Origin: Afipia massiliensis
GTDB taxonomy: Bacteria; Pseudomonadota; Alphaproteobacteria; Rhizobiales; Xanthobacteraceae
Direction of reading: 5' to 3'
Assembly: GCF_014203115.1 (NCBI RefSeq)
Contig: NZ_JACHIJ010000001.1
Coordinates: 744,001-808,000 of the forward strand
Length of the DNA stretch: 64,000 nucleotides
Shown: piece after piece, positions 43,787 through 52,764 of the stretch
Layout: every line of letters begins with the position of its first letter
Numbering within the stretch: position 1 is the stretch's first letter
Notes under the pieces: generated by a model
The model's input: only the letters and a program-made list of their open reading frames with translations
Told to the model about the DNA's origin: nothing
The model's database searches: none
Translations under genes and position numbers: made by a program

Positions 43787-44712
43787 ATGCGGCAGATTTC
43801 ATTGATCGATGTCGCAGGCGGTATCGCTGTGGTGGCCGTGCTCGCACTCGCCCCCATGCTCGTGGCCAGCAACTATCTCACCGGCGTGCTGACCGTCTGC
43901 GTGATCTACGGCATATGGGCCTCGAGCTGGGACTTCATGTCCGGCCTGACCGGCCGCGAGAATTTCGGCCACTCGCTGTTCATCGGCGCGGGCGCCTACA
44001 CCTCGGGCTTCATGGCGACGATCTGGTTCACCAATCCATGGTACAGCCTGCCGGCGGCAGTCGTCATCGCGGTCATCTTCAGCCTGATCGTCGGCTTCCC
44101 GACATTGCGCCTGCGCGGTCCCTACTTCGCGCTGGCCATGCTGTCGGCCTCCGCGATCCTGCAACGCCTCTGCCTGATCTTCTGGGAACAGACCGGCGGC
44201 GAGGAAGGCCTCTACGGCCTCGACCCGCTGATCCGAAATCCCCTGCACTACTACTGGTTCGTGCTGGCGGTCCTTGTCGTCACGGTCATCGTGCTGGTGC
44301 TGCTGGCGCAATCGCACTGGGGCCTGTTGCTGCGCGCCATTCGCGGCGACGAGGCGACCTGTCAGGCCGCCGGAATCAACGTGACGTTCTACAAGATCGC
44401 CTCACTTGCGATCAGCGCGGCCTTCGCCGGGCTCGGCGGCGCGCTCTATGCGCACTACCAGCTTCAGGTCAGTCCGCCGCTGTTCTCCGTCGTGGTCTCG
44501 ATCACGATCATCATCATGGTCTATGTCGGCGGCATCGGTTCGATTTACGGTGCTGCGATCGCCGCGATCCTGCTCACGCTGCTCACCGAAATGCTGCGCG
44601 GCTTCGGCGAATACCGGCTCTGGATCTACACCCTCACCCTGATGCTGATCCTGTTCTTCCTGCCGAATGGCCTCATCGCGCCGCTCTGGCGCAGAATGAC
44701 GGAGCGCTTCCG

Positions 44713-44716
<4 letters not shown>
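43787..44716 (+). CDS. livM: Branched-chain-amino-acid-type ABC permease (LivM-like)
   Basis: 309-aa integral membrane protein with SWDFMSGLTGRENFGHSLFIGAGAY, FPTLRLRGPYFALAMLSASAIL and IIMVYVGGIGSIYGAAIAAI. Its stop overlaps the livG start by four bases. Membrane segments run nearly throughout, as usual. Confidence 0.91.
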
Positions 44717-45442
<726 letters not shown>

Positions 45443-45456
<14 letters not shown>

Positions 45457-46150
45457 AGTCTCCGATCTGCGCGTCAGCTACGGCAAGGCGCTTGCCATCG
45501 AATCCGTTTCGATCAAGGTCGACAAGGGTGAGTTGATCGGCGTGCTCGGCCCCAACGGCGCGGGCAAGACCACGCTGCTGAAAGCGATCTCGCGCTCCAT
45601 TCCCTCGCAGGGAACGCTGACGTTCAAGGGCCAGTCCCTCGACGGCGTCGCGCCCTACGACGTGGTGGCGCGCGGCATCTGCCACTGTCCCGAGGGCCGC
45701 AAGCTGTTCTCGGAACTATCCGTGCTGAAGAACCTGCAGCTCGGCGCCTACCTCCGCAAGAACAACGCCGAGATCAACGCCGATCTCGAACGCGTGTTCA
45801 CGCTGTTTCCGGTGCTGCGCGAGCGGCAGTGGCAGCAATCGAGCACACTATCCGGCGGCGAACAGCAGATGGTGGCGATCGGCCGCGCACTGATGGGGCG
45901 GCCGGAATTGCTGCTGCTCGATGAGCCGTCGGTCGGCATCGCGCCGCGGCTGAAGGGCCTGATCTTCGATGCGATCCAGCAGATCCGGAAGGACGGCACC
46001 GCCATCCTGATCGTCGAACAGGACGCGACCTCGACCTTGCGGATTACCGACCGCGTCTACGTGCTGGAACATGGCCGCACCATTCGTGAGGGTACGGCGA
46101 AAGATCTCGCGGGCGACGAATACATCCGGCAGGTTTATCTCGGGGTGTGA
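45443..46150 (+). CDS. livF: Branched-chain-amino-acid-type ABC ATP-binding protein (LivF-like)
   Basis: 235-aa ATPase. Walker A GPNGAGKTT (36-44), CHCPEGRKLFSELSVLKNLQ typical of LivF, signature LSGGEQQMVAIGRALMGRP, Walker B LLLLDEPSVGIAP, and H-loop position IVEQDATSTL carrying Gln in place of His, as usual in LivF. It overlaps livG by 14 bases and ends the cassette at a palindromic repeat. Confidence 0.92.
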
Positions 46151-46167
46151 CGGATTTGCCGCCCAGT

Positions 46168-46250
46168 CGTCATTGCGAGGAGCGTAGCGACGAAGCAATC
46201 CAGTCTTTCTTACTTAGGAACTGGATTGCTTCGCTTCGCTCGCAATGACG
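46168..46250. repeat. Palindromic repeat, family D (CGTCATTGCGAGGAGCG type)
   Basis: CGTCATTGCGAGGAGCG-type sequence at 46168 is matched in reverse by CGCTCGCAATGACG ending at 46250, with inner arms GAAGCAATCCAGT and ACTGGATTGCTTC. This is a well-known interspersed repeat type in Bradyrhizobiaceae-like genomes. It sits between convergent livF and the CMD-like gene and can serve as terminator for both. Confidence 0.9.
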
Positions 46251-46256
46251 CGGTGA

Positions 46257-46652
46257 TTACTTCTTCTCCAGCGCGCCTTCGGCCTTGAGCACTTCGTGCG
46301 CGGCCTTGAAGGCCTCCAGGCCTGCGGGAATGCCGCTATACACGGTGGCGTGCAGCAGAACTTCCTTGATCTCCTCGACGGTCACGCCGTTGGTCAGCGC
46401 GCCTTTGACATGGAGCTTGATCTCGTTGGGCGCTTTCAGCGCGGTCAGCATCGCGAGGTTGAGCATGCTGCGGGTCTTGCGGTCCAGCCCCGGCCGCGTC
46501 CAGGCATAGCCCCAGCACCATTCGGTGGTGATGTTCTGGAACGCCATCATGAAATCATCGGCCTTGGCGATGCTGCCATCGACGTAATCCTTACCCAGAA
46601 CGTCACGCCGGACGGCCAGACCCTTCTTGAATTGTTCGCTTTCACCGCTCAT
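46257..46652 (-). CDS. Carboxymuconolactone decarboxylase family protein
   Basis: 131-aa all-alpha CMD-like protein. TEWCWGYAWTRPGLDRKTRSML and HVKGALTNGVTVEEIKEVLLHATVYSGIPAGLEAF match the PcaC-type decarboxylase layout. The usual YC(G) of PcaC reads YSG here, and the CxxC of AhpD is absent, so it is not a peroxidase. GGAG precedes the ATG. True PcaC acts in protocatechuate degradation. No other pca gene is nearby, so the substrate is open. Confidence 0.85.
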   Translation of the reverse strand: MSGESEQFKKGLAVRRDVLGKDYVDGSIAKADDFMMAFQNITTEWCWGYAWTRPGLDRKTRSMLNLAMLTALKAPNEIKLHVKGALTNGVTVEEIKEVLLHATVYSGIPAGLEAFKAAHEVLKAEGALEKK

Positions 46653-46767
46653 GACGCTCTCCAGAACTTCGATTGATGATGGGATAATCTAACAGCCTTA
46701 GCGGCTGGGCACTGATCCGACAATCGCCGGTTCTGCCGCGCCGCCATGACGCATTCGATGGTGACCG

Positions 46768-47751
46768 CTAATTCGCCTTCGCTCCCGATGCCTGAATGAC
46801 CGGCGACCATTTCGCGACTTCGGCCTTGAGATGAGCGGATAACGCCTGCGGGGTCGCCTGTTCCGGCTTTACCGGTTCGACACCGAGCGCGGCCATGCGT
46901 TCGACAACTTTTGGATCTTTCAGCGCGGTTTGCAAAGCATCGTTCAGTTTCTTCTGGACGTCAGCCGGTAACCCTTTCGGCGCCCACATTGCGTGCCATG
47001 CGGCGACCTCGAAGCCCTTGAGGCCGACTTCGTCGAGGGTCGGCAGATCCGGCAGAACCTTCAGCCGCTCTTTGGTCGTCGCGGCATAACCCTTGATCTT
47101 GGCGTCCTTGATCTGCGCGGTGGTGGTCGTGGTCTGGTCGCACATCATGTCGAACTGGCCGCCGAGCAGATCAGACATCGCCGGTCCCGTCCCGCGATAG
47201 GACAACGCGGTCATCTGGGTGTTGACCGCGCTCATGAACATAATCGCGCACAGGTGCGATGCAGAACCGATGCCCGCGTGGGCATAGGTCACAGCGGTTT
47301 TCTTCTGCTTGACCCAGTCGATCAGGTCCTTGGCCGTCTTCGGCTCCAGACCGGCCTTGCCAACAATCGTCATCGGCACATCCGCGATGCGGCCGATGGA
47401 ATCGAAGTCGTCGATCACATTGTAGCGGAGGTTGTCGTAGAGCGACGGCGCAGTCGCCTGCGCGATGTGCCAGACCGTGACCATGTATCCATCGGCAGGA
47501 GATTTGACGACGCGGGTCATGCCGATGGTGCCGCCGGCCCCGCCGACATTCTCGACGACGATCTGCTGACCCAGCGTTCGGCCCATCGACTCCGCGATCA
47601 GGCGAGAGACCGCGTCCGTCGGCCCTCCCGCCGCAGCCGGAACGATCAAGGTAATCGGACGCGACGGAAAGTCCTGTCCCGCAGCCGGTCCGATTCCCGA
47701 AATCGACAGCGTGGCAATTGCAACTGCAAATCCTGCGAAGAATCCTCGCAT
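46768..47751 (-). CDS. TctC/Bug family solute-binding protein
   Basis: 327-aa periplasmic protein: signal peptide through GPAAGQ (about residue 25), then FPSRPITLIVPAAAGGPTDA, GQQIVVENVGGAGGTIG, and MMCDQTTTTTAQIKDAKIKG with the usual Thr-rich stretch. ATG 47751 gives the proper secretion signal; frames further upstream are Arg/Gln-rich noise. It lies 73 bases after the tartrate-dehydrogenase-like gene on the same strand and is probably the uptake protein for that enzyme's substrate. TctA/B are not adjacent. Confidence 0.92.
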   Translation of the reverse strand: MRGFFAGFAVAIATLSISGIGPAAGQDFPSRPITLIVPAAAGGPTDAVSRLIAESMGRTLGQQIVVENVGGAGGTIGMTRVVKSPADGYMVTVWHIAQATAPSLYDNLRYNVIDDFDSIGRIADVPMTIVGKAGLEPKTAKDLIDWVKQKKTAVTYAHAGIGSASHLCAIMFMSAVNTQMTALSYRGTGPAMSDLLGGQFDMMCDQTTTTTAQIKDAKIKGYAATTKERLKVLPDLPTLDEVGLKGFEVAAWHAMWAPKGLPADVQKKLNDALQTALKDPKVVERMAALGVEPVKPEQATPQALSAHLKAEVAKWSPVIQASGAKAN

Positions 47752-47824
47752 CGTGTCCTCCCTGTGTTTTTGTTTCCTCGCGTTATTTTCTTCTTGGTTT
47801 TGGTTGCTTCGCCCGGGTCCGGGT

Positions 47825-48907
47825 CTAGTTCTCTTGATTGTCTCCGGCCAATGCGTCGCAGACGGCCTTGGTGACATCGGCAGTTCTTGCTTTTCCGCCG
47901 AGGTCCGGCGTGTGCAGTGACTTGTCGGCCGTGACTTTTTCGATGGCCCACATCAAGCGCGCCGCTGCGGATGGCTCGCCGAGATGCTCCAGCATCATGA
48001 CGCTGGACCAGAACGTCCCGATCGGATTTGCAATCCCCTTGCCGGTGATATCGAAGGCCGAGCCATGGATCGGCTCGAACATCGATGGAAACTGGCGTTC
48101 GGGGTTGAGATTGGCGGTCGGCGCGATGCCGAGCGAGCCTGCCAACGCCGCCGCCAGATCGGATAGAATATCGGCGTGCAGATTGGTCGCGACGATGGTG
48201 TCCAGGGTTTCGGGCTTCAGCGTCATCCGCATGGTCATGGCATCGACCAGCATCTTGTCCCACGTGACGTCGGGAAATTCGCTGGCGACCTCGGCCGCGA
48301 TTTCATCCCACATCACCATCGCGTGGCGCTGGGCATTGGACTTGGTCACCACGGTTAAGAATTTGCGCGGCCGCGAGCGCGCCAGTGCGAATGCGAAACG
48401 CATGATCCGCGCGACGCCAGCCCGCGTGAACATCGACACGTCGGTGGCGACTTCCTCGGGCAAGCCGCGATGCACGCGCCCGCCGACGCCGGCATACTCG
48501 CCTTCGGAATTCTCGCGCACGATCACCCAATCGAGTTCAGGACCGGAAACGTTGCGCAACGGGCTGACGATCCCCGGCAGGATGCGCGTCGGTCGAACGT
48601 TGGCGTACTGATCGAACGGCTGGCAGATCGCGAGCCGCAGACCCCACAACGTGACGTGATCTGGCACATCGGGCGCGCCTGCGGAGCCGAACAGGATCGC
48701 ATCGTGGGACTTGATCAGGTCGCGTCCGTTCTCCGGCATGAACGCGCCGGTTGTCTTGTAGCGCTCCGATCCCCAGTCGAAGTGATCGAACGCGAAGGTG
48801 AATCCGCCGTCGCGCTTCGCGCATGCGGTTAATGCTTCGACGCCCGCGGAGATGACCTCGGAGCCGATACCGTCTCCGGGAATGGCAGCAATTCGATAGG
48901 TTTTCAC
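47825..48907 (-). CDS. ttuC: Tartrate dehydrogenase / D-malate dehydrogenase-like (IPMDH family)
   Basis: 360-aa NAD- and metal-dependent beta-hydroxyacid oxidative decarboxylase. IAAIPGDGIGSEVI at the start, VRENSEGEYAG (Arg/Glu), TKSNAQRHAMVMW with the catalytic Lys, VDAMTMRMTLKPETLDTIVATNL and HADILSDLAAALAGSLG with metal Asp residues. These fit TtuC/tartrate dehydrogenase rather than LeuB. GTG 48907 is used because it gives the family start VKTYRIAAIPGDG. Its neighbours, a Bug binding protein and a divergent GntR regulator, suggest a tartrate, malate or similar acid route. Confidence 0.88.
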   Translation of the reverse strand: MKTYRIAAIPGDGIGSEVISAGVEALTACAKRDGGFTFAFDHFDWGSERYKTTGAFMPENGRDLIKSHDAILFGSAGAPDVPDHVTLWGLRLAICQPFDQYANVRPTRILPGIVSPLRNVSGPELDWVIVRENSEGEYAGVGGRVHRGLPEEVATDVSMFTRAGVARIMRFAFALARSRPRKFLTVVTKSNAQRHAMVMWDEIAAEVASEFPDVTWDKMLVDAMTMRMTLKPETLDTIVATNLHADILSDLAAALAGSLGIAPTANLNPERQFPSMFEPIHGSAFDITGKGIANPIGTFWSSVMMLEHLGEPSAAARLMWAIEKVTADKSLHTPDLGGKARTADVTKAVCDALAGDNQEN

Positions 48908-49036
48908 ATGACATCCGCTTGTTTGGCCGAACCCGACACGAACGCGAACTGCCGTGCCTGAATGGACCGGCAAGCCCCGGCCTTCCGTCACCGGCAGCAC
49001 GCTAGGGATGCCATCTTCCATGGAAGGTGGTATGGA

Positions 49037-49046
49037 TGTCAAGACA
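49037..49046. promoter_or_regulatory. Candidate GntR operator TGTC-AA-GACA
   Basis: TGTCAAGACA (49037-49046) is a short palindrome between the divergent ttuC-like and GntR genes, 56 bases before the latter's ATG. Several FadR-subfamily regulators of carboxylate genes bind T-G-T...A-C-A type sites of this spacing. Confidence 0.35.
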
Positions 49047-49101
49047 CCTCGCGCAGGACACAGGCTAGCCTCTATAAGGGTGCGGCAGTCAGGAACCGGA
49101 C

Positions 49102-49806
49102 ATGAGTCGCCTCAAAACGCCCATCGCAGAGCCGCTTGCCAAAGCACCCTCACTAGTCGCCGACGCCTATCAGGCGTTGAAGGACGCCATCCGCGACAAC
49201 GCCTTCGCACCCGGCTACCAGGGCTCGGAGCAGGAAATCGCGCTTCGGCTCGGCATGAGCCGAACCCCGGTCCATGAAGCCCTGATCCGGCTTCAGGAAG
49301 AAGGTCTCGTGCGGGTTCTGCCCAAGCGCGGCGTCACCGTTCTGGCGCTGTCGCCGGACGACATGCGCGAGGTCTATGACGTGATCATCGCCCTCGAAGG
49401 CATGGCTGCCGAATTGATCGCCAGTATGAGCCCGAAAGACCGCCGTCCCATCGTTGCGGCCTTGGAGGGCATCAACGCCGAGATGAAAATCGCCCTGCAG
49501 CGCGATGAACTCGACGTCTGGGCGCGCGCGGATGACCGCTTTCATCGCACCCTGATCGATGGCAGCGGGAACATGCGCCTCGCACGTCTTGCCAATACCA
49601 TCATGGATCAATCGCACCGCGCACGCATGATGACGCTCCGCCTTCGGGCCAAGCCGACGAAATCGCTCAAGGAGCATCAGGCGATCATCGCCGCCATCAA
49701 GAGCGGCGACTCAATGCTGTCCTGCAGCGAGGCCCAAAGTCACAGGCGGCGCGCGCGCAGCGAACTCCTGCCGCTGCTGGACCAGTTCGGGATGAAGCAT
49801 CTCTGA
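49102..49806 (+). CDS. GntR family transcriptional regulator (FCD domain)
   Basis: 234 aa. The winged HTH (about 15-80) has ALRLGMSRTPVHEALIRLQEEGLV and PKRGVTVLAL. The helical FCD domain has DDRFHRTLIDGSGN (Asp/His metal site) and a late His in SLKEHQAIIAAI. Acid-sensing regulators of this type control tartrate and related catabolic genes. Divergent from ttuC and followed by an MFS carrier, it probably regulates both. Confidence 0.88.
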   Translation: MSRLKTPIAEPLAKAPSLVADAYQALKDAIRDNAFAPGYQGSEQEIALRLGMSRTPVHEALIRLQEEGLVRVLPKRGVTVLALSPDDMREVYDVIIALEGMAAELIASMSPKDRRPIVAALEGINAEMKIALQRDELDVWARADDRFHRTLIDGSGNMRLARLANTIMDQSHRARMMTLRLRAKPTKSLKEHQAIIAAIKSGDSMLSCSEAQSHRRRARSELLPLLDQFGMKHL

Positions 49807-49914
49807 CGCGCCGCCCGCGATTGCATAGGCGTATTCGCAAACTGCACCTGCTCCTGACCGGCGAATTGCGGTTCATAGACATATGAGTCGCGATTTGTCC
49901 CCCGGGCGTGCCCG

Positions 49915-51153
49915 ATGACCCCCATCACCCCGGACATGAAACCGGGCATGAAGCCGGTCCACATCGCGCTCAACGTGCTGGCGCTGTGCTTCATGTTGTC
50001 CGTGCTCGGGCGCGGACTTGGCGAAACCTTCACCGTTTTCCTGTTGCCGATCTCGCAGACCTTCGGCTGGGACCGGGCGGAAATCATCTCGATCTACTCT
50101 CTGGCAGCGCTGGCCGGCGGCCTGTCGGCCCCCATCATCGGCCGGCTGTTCGACCGGTCCGGCCCCCGCGCCGTCTATTCACTGGGGCTGCTGTTGCTCG
50201 GCTGCGCGTTCCTCGCCGCCGCCCATGCGCAGCAGCTCTGGCAACTCCAGCTCAGCCTCGGCCTGTGCGCCGGTTTCGGTGTTGCCTGTATCGGCAACGT
50301 CCCGAATTCGATCCTGCTCGGACGATGGTTCGGCCCGAAACTGCCGACCGCAATGGCCGTGGTCTACTCCGCGATGGGCGCGGGCGTGCTGATCCTGTTG
50401 CCGCTGTCGCAGGTTCTGATCGACCGCCTGGGCTGGCGCGGCGCGTATCAGATCTTCGGCGGAACGGCGCTGATCCTGCTTGTGCCGCTGCTGTTCTTGC
50501 CATGGAAACTGTTCGCGTCGGGCTCGGCCACGCTCGCCAAAAGCGCCGCCGCCGAAGCCATCGACGAAGGCTGGACGTTGCTCAGCGCCATGCGCCATCA
50601 CGCATTCTGGGCGCTGTTCTGGACATTCTTCTTCACCGCGGTTGGCATGTTCGCACTCTCCGCACAGATCGTCGCCTATCTGGTCGATGCCGGGTTTCCG
50701 CCGCTGCAGGCAGCGACGGCATGGGGATTCAGCGGCGTGGTGCTGCTGTTCGGCATGCTCGGCGTCACCTGGCTCGACGGCGTGATCGGACGCCGCCGCT
50801 CGGTGCTGTTCAGCTACGCGCTGTCGATTATCGGGATCGGCCTGCTCTGGCTGCTGAAATCGTATCCCAATGTCTGGCTGCTGACCGCGTTCGTCGTGAC
50901 ATTCGGCAGCATGATCGGCTCGCGCGGCCCGCTGATCACCGCAACCGCGATGAAAATCTTTCGCGGCGAACGAGTCGGCACCATCTACGGGACGATCACC
51001 ATCGGCAGCGGCCTTGGCTCGGCGTTCGGTTCGTGGGCCGGCGGTCTGATCCACGACATGACGGGAGGCTACGACGCGCTGCTGCTGTTTGCCCTCATCA
51101 GCGTGATCCTCGGCATGATCCCGTTTCTCGTGGTCCCCGCCCTGCGGCAGTGA
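49915..51153 (+). CDS. MFS transporter, monocarboxylate/OFA-like
   Basis: 412-aa major facilitator with about 12 TM helices. QTFGWDRAEIISIYSLAALAGG after TM1, IIGRLFDRSGPRAVYSLG (motif A) and WLDGVIGRRRSVLF in the second half. It resembles the MFS at 4927 in layout. It is flanked by the GntR regulator and an alpha/beta hydrolase on the same strand, so the three may act on one compound. ATG 49915 begins MTPITPDMKPGMKP. Confidence 0.88.
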   Translation: MTPITPDMKPGMKPVHIALNVLALCFMLSVLGRGLGETFTVFLLPISQTFGWDRAEIISIYSLAALAGGLSAPIIGRLFDRSGPRAVYSLGLLLLGCAFLAAAHAQQLWQLQLSLGLCAGFGVACIGNVPNSILLGRWFGPKLPTAMAVVYSAMGAGVLILLPLSQVLIDRLGWRGAYQIFGGTALILLVPLLFLPWKLFASGSATLAKSAAAEAIDEGWTLLSAMRHHAFWALFWTFFFTAVGMFALSAQIVAYLVDAGFPPLQAATAWGFSGVVLLFGMLGVTWLDGVIGRRRSVLFSYALSIIGIGLLWLLKSYPNVWLLTAFVVTFGSMIGSRGPLITATAMKIFRGERVGTIYGTITIGSGLGSAFGSWAGGLIHDMTGGYDALLLFALISVILGMIPFLVVPALRQ

Positions 51154-51226
51154 CCGCGAACATCCCGGTTGCGCCGGTGTCCCGGAGTTGCGATCATCAT
51201 GAAACGATGAAACCGGAGATGTTGTC

Positions 51227-52081
51227 ATGAGCGCGCCTGTCGATGCACCGGATTGGCGCAGACTGACTCAGGACCAACTCGATCTCGGTTTCAACAACAC
51301 GATCCATGTGCCCGAGACGCCAACAATCGTTGCCGAGTGGGACAGGCTGTCCGCCGAAATGCGCGCACGGTATCCGCAGTCGCTCGATCTTCGTTATGGT
51401 CCGCGCGAGCGCAACCGGATCGATTTCCTGAAAGCCAACAACGGCGGTCCCACGCTGGTCTTTATTCACGGCGGCTACTGGCAGACCCGCGCGAAGGAAA
51501 CCTTCGCGTTCTGCGCCCGCGGGCCGATGGCCCACGGCATCAACGTCGCCCTGATCGGCTACACACTCGCGCCCGATGCCACGCTCGACCAGATCGTGGA
51601 CGAAGTCCGCACCGGCATCGATACCCTTGTCAACGAACTGCCCGCGCTCGGCAGCAGCGCAGACAATATGGTCGTGTCTGGCTGGTCGGCAGGCGGGCAT
51701 CTGTCGTCCATGACGCTTGGGCATCCGCACATCAAGGCCGGGCTTCTCATCAGCGGGATCTACGATCTCGAACCGATCCGCCACAGCTATCTGAACGCCA
51801 AGCTCGGACTGGACGAAGCCATGAGCCGCCGCAACTCTCCAGTGCTGCAACCGGGCCGCATCGACAAGCCTCTCGTCGTTGTCGCCGGAAGTGGAGAACT
51901 GCCGCTGCTGCGCAAGCAATCCGCCGACTTCGCCGCGCACCGCGCAATTCACGGACTGCCGATCGTCTACGAGGAAATCCCGGGCGCGAACCATTTCACC
52001 ATGATGGATGAATTGGCGTCGCCCTCCGGCCGCCTGACAACGCTGGTCCGTCAGCTTTTCGAGCAAACTTCCAGCAGCTAG
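51227..52081 (+). CDS. Alpha/beta hydrolase, arylformamidase-like
   Basis: 284-aa cytosolic esterase. Oxyanion motif HGGYW at 81-85, nucleophile S154 in SGWSAGG and His256 in PGANHFTMMDEL; the acid may be E224 in GSGELP. HGGYW with GWSAGGH resembles kynurenine formamidase-like and carbamate esterase-like proteins. No kynurenine pathway gene is near, so the substrate is unknown. The TAG stop codon is formed by the CTAG end of an adjoining palindromic element, so the final residues (TSSS) may have been altered by its insertion. Confidence 0.85.
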   Translation: MSAPVDAPDWRRLTQDQLDLGFNNTIHVPETPTIVAEWDRLSAEMRARYPQSLDLRYGPRERNRIDFLKANNGGPTLVFIHGGYWQTRAKETFAFCARGPMAHGINVALIGYTLAPDATLDQIVDEVRTGIDTLVNELPALGSSADNMVVSGWSAGGHLSSMTLGHPHIKAGLLISGIYDLEPIRHSYLNAKLGLDEAMSRRNSPVLQPGRIDKPLVVVAGSGELPLLRKQSADFAAHRAIHGLPIVYEEIPGANHFTMMDELASPSGRLTTLVRQLFEQTSSS

Positions 52082-52154
52082 TGTGGTGGTTCGCAAGTCC
52101 GCATCATTTCCACAGCGCCGTCATTTGCGGACTTGCGAACCAAAACCACACTAG
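52078..52154. repeat. MITE-like palindrome 1 with CTAGTGT ends
   Basis: 77-base palindrome. CTAGTGTGGTGGTTCGCAAG at the left pairs with the right arm CTTGCGAACCAAAACCACAC then TAG. The arms differ only by a two-base insertion, around a loop of about 22 bases. It ends exactly in CTAGTGTGG / CCACACTAG, overlapping the hydrolase stop codon. Confidence 0.85.
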
Positions 52155-52165
52155 AATCATAGTTT

Positions 52166-52241
52166 CTAGTGTCCTTTTGAATCCGAAGTTCGCTACGGAA
52201 GATGCCGCAAAATGAAGCGAACTTCGGATTCGGGACACTAG
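52166..52241. repeat. MITE-like palindrome 2 with CTAGTGT ends
   Basis: 76-base palindrome. CTAGTGTCC...GAATCCGAAGTTCGCT pairs with AGCGAACTTCGGATTC...GGACACTAG. It shares the seven terminal bases (CTAGTGT) and the length of the element 11 bases before it, but its arm sequence differs. The two are therefore related in architecture rather than simple duplicates. Confidence 0.85.
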
Positions 52242-52358
52242 GGCGCACACTCATAGGCCGAGCTCGGTTGGCGCGGCGAGATCGATGTCTGCATTGAGCC
52301 CGCGTTCGCCGATTCGTGCCGCAACCTGATCTCGCAGCATCGTCCGGATATTGAGGAT

Positions 52359-52652
52359 TCAGAGGTCGAGCACAACGGTCCCCGAAACGGCATCTGTCAT
52401 GCCGCGTCCGTCACCCTGATCCTCGAGAAGGGACCTGAAGCTGTCGAGTGTCTCGATCATTGCGGGTCGCGCAGCAACCAGCGCTTCCTGACTGGACCAA
52501 GCGCCGATGAGGCAAAACGTTTGCTCGCCGGTCTGTATGATAAAGCCACGCTCGAGGCCCGGCCATTTGGCCTTGCCGTTCCGGTGCGCATCGAGGAAGG
52601 CCGCCTCTTCGCCGGACTTCACCCTGAACTTGACTACATTGTAGACCTGCAT
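52359..52652 (-). CDS. ABM-like dimeric alpha-beta barrel small protein, 97 aa
   Basis: The protein starts MQVYNVVKFRVKSGEEAAFL and continues RGFIIQTGEQTFCLIGAWSS, the layout of antibiotic-biosynthesis-monooxygenase-like (ferredoxin-fold) small proteins. GGAG lies six bases before ATG 52652. The IsdG catalytic Asn/His are not evident, so heme degradation is unlikely. After the stop the same frame stays open for 35 more codons (to 52251), perhaps a fragment of a former longer protein. Confidence 0.7.
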   Translation of the reverse strand: MQVYNVVKFRVKSGEEAAFLDAHRNGKAKWPGLERGFIIQTGEQTFCLIGAWSSQEALVAARPAMIETLDSFRSLLEDQGDGRGMTDAVSGTVVLDL

Positions 52653-52764
52653 GATGCGCTCCAATGTGTTGAAGGGGATGACATTTCCCTTGCTTCATCG
52701 TCATTCGAGGCGCCCAAGCGCGCGCCTCTGGATGACAGTCCCGGGCAGAATCCGAATTCGCTCT

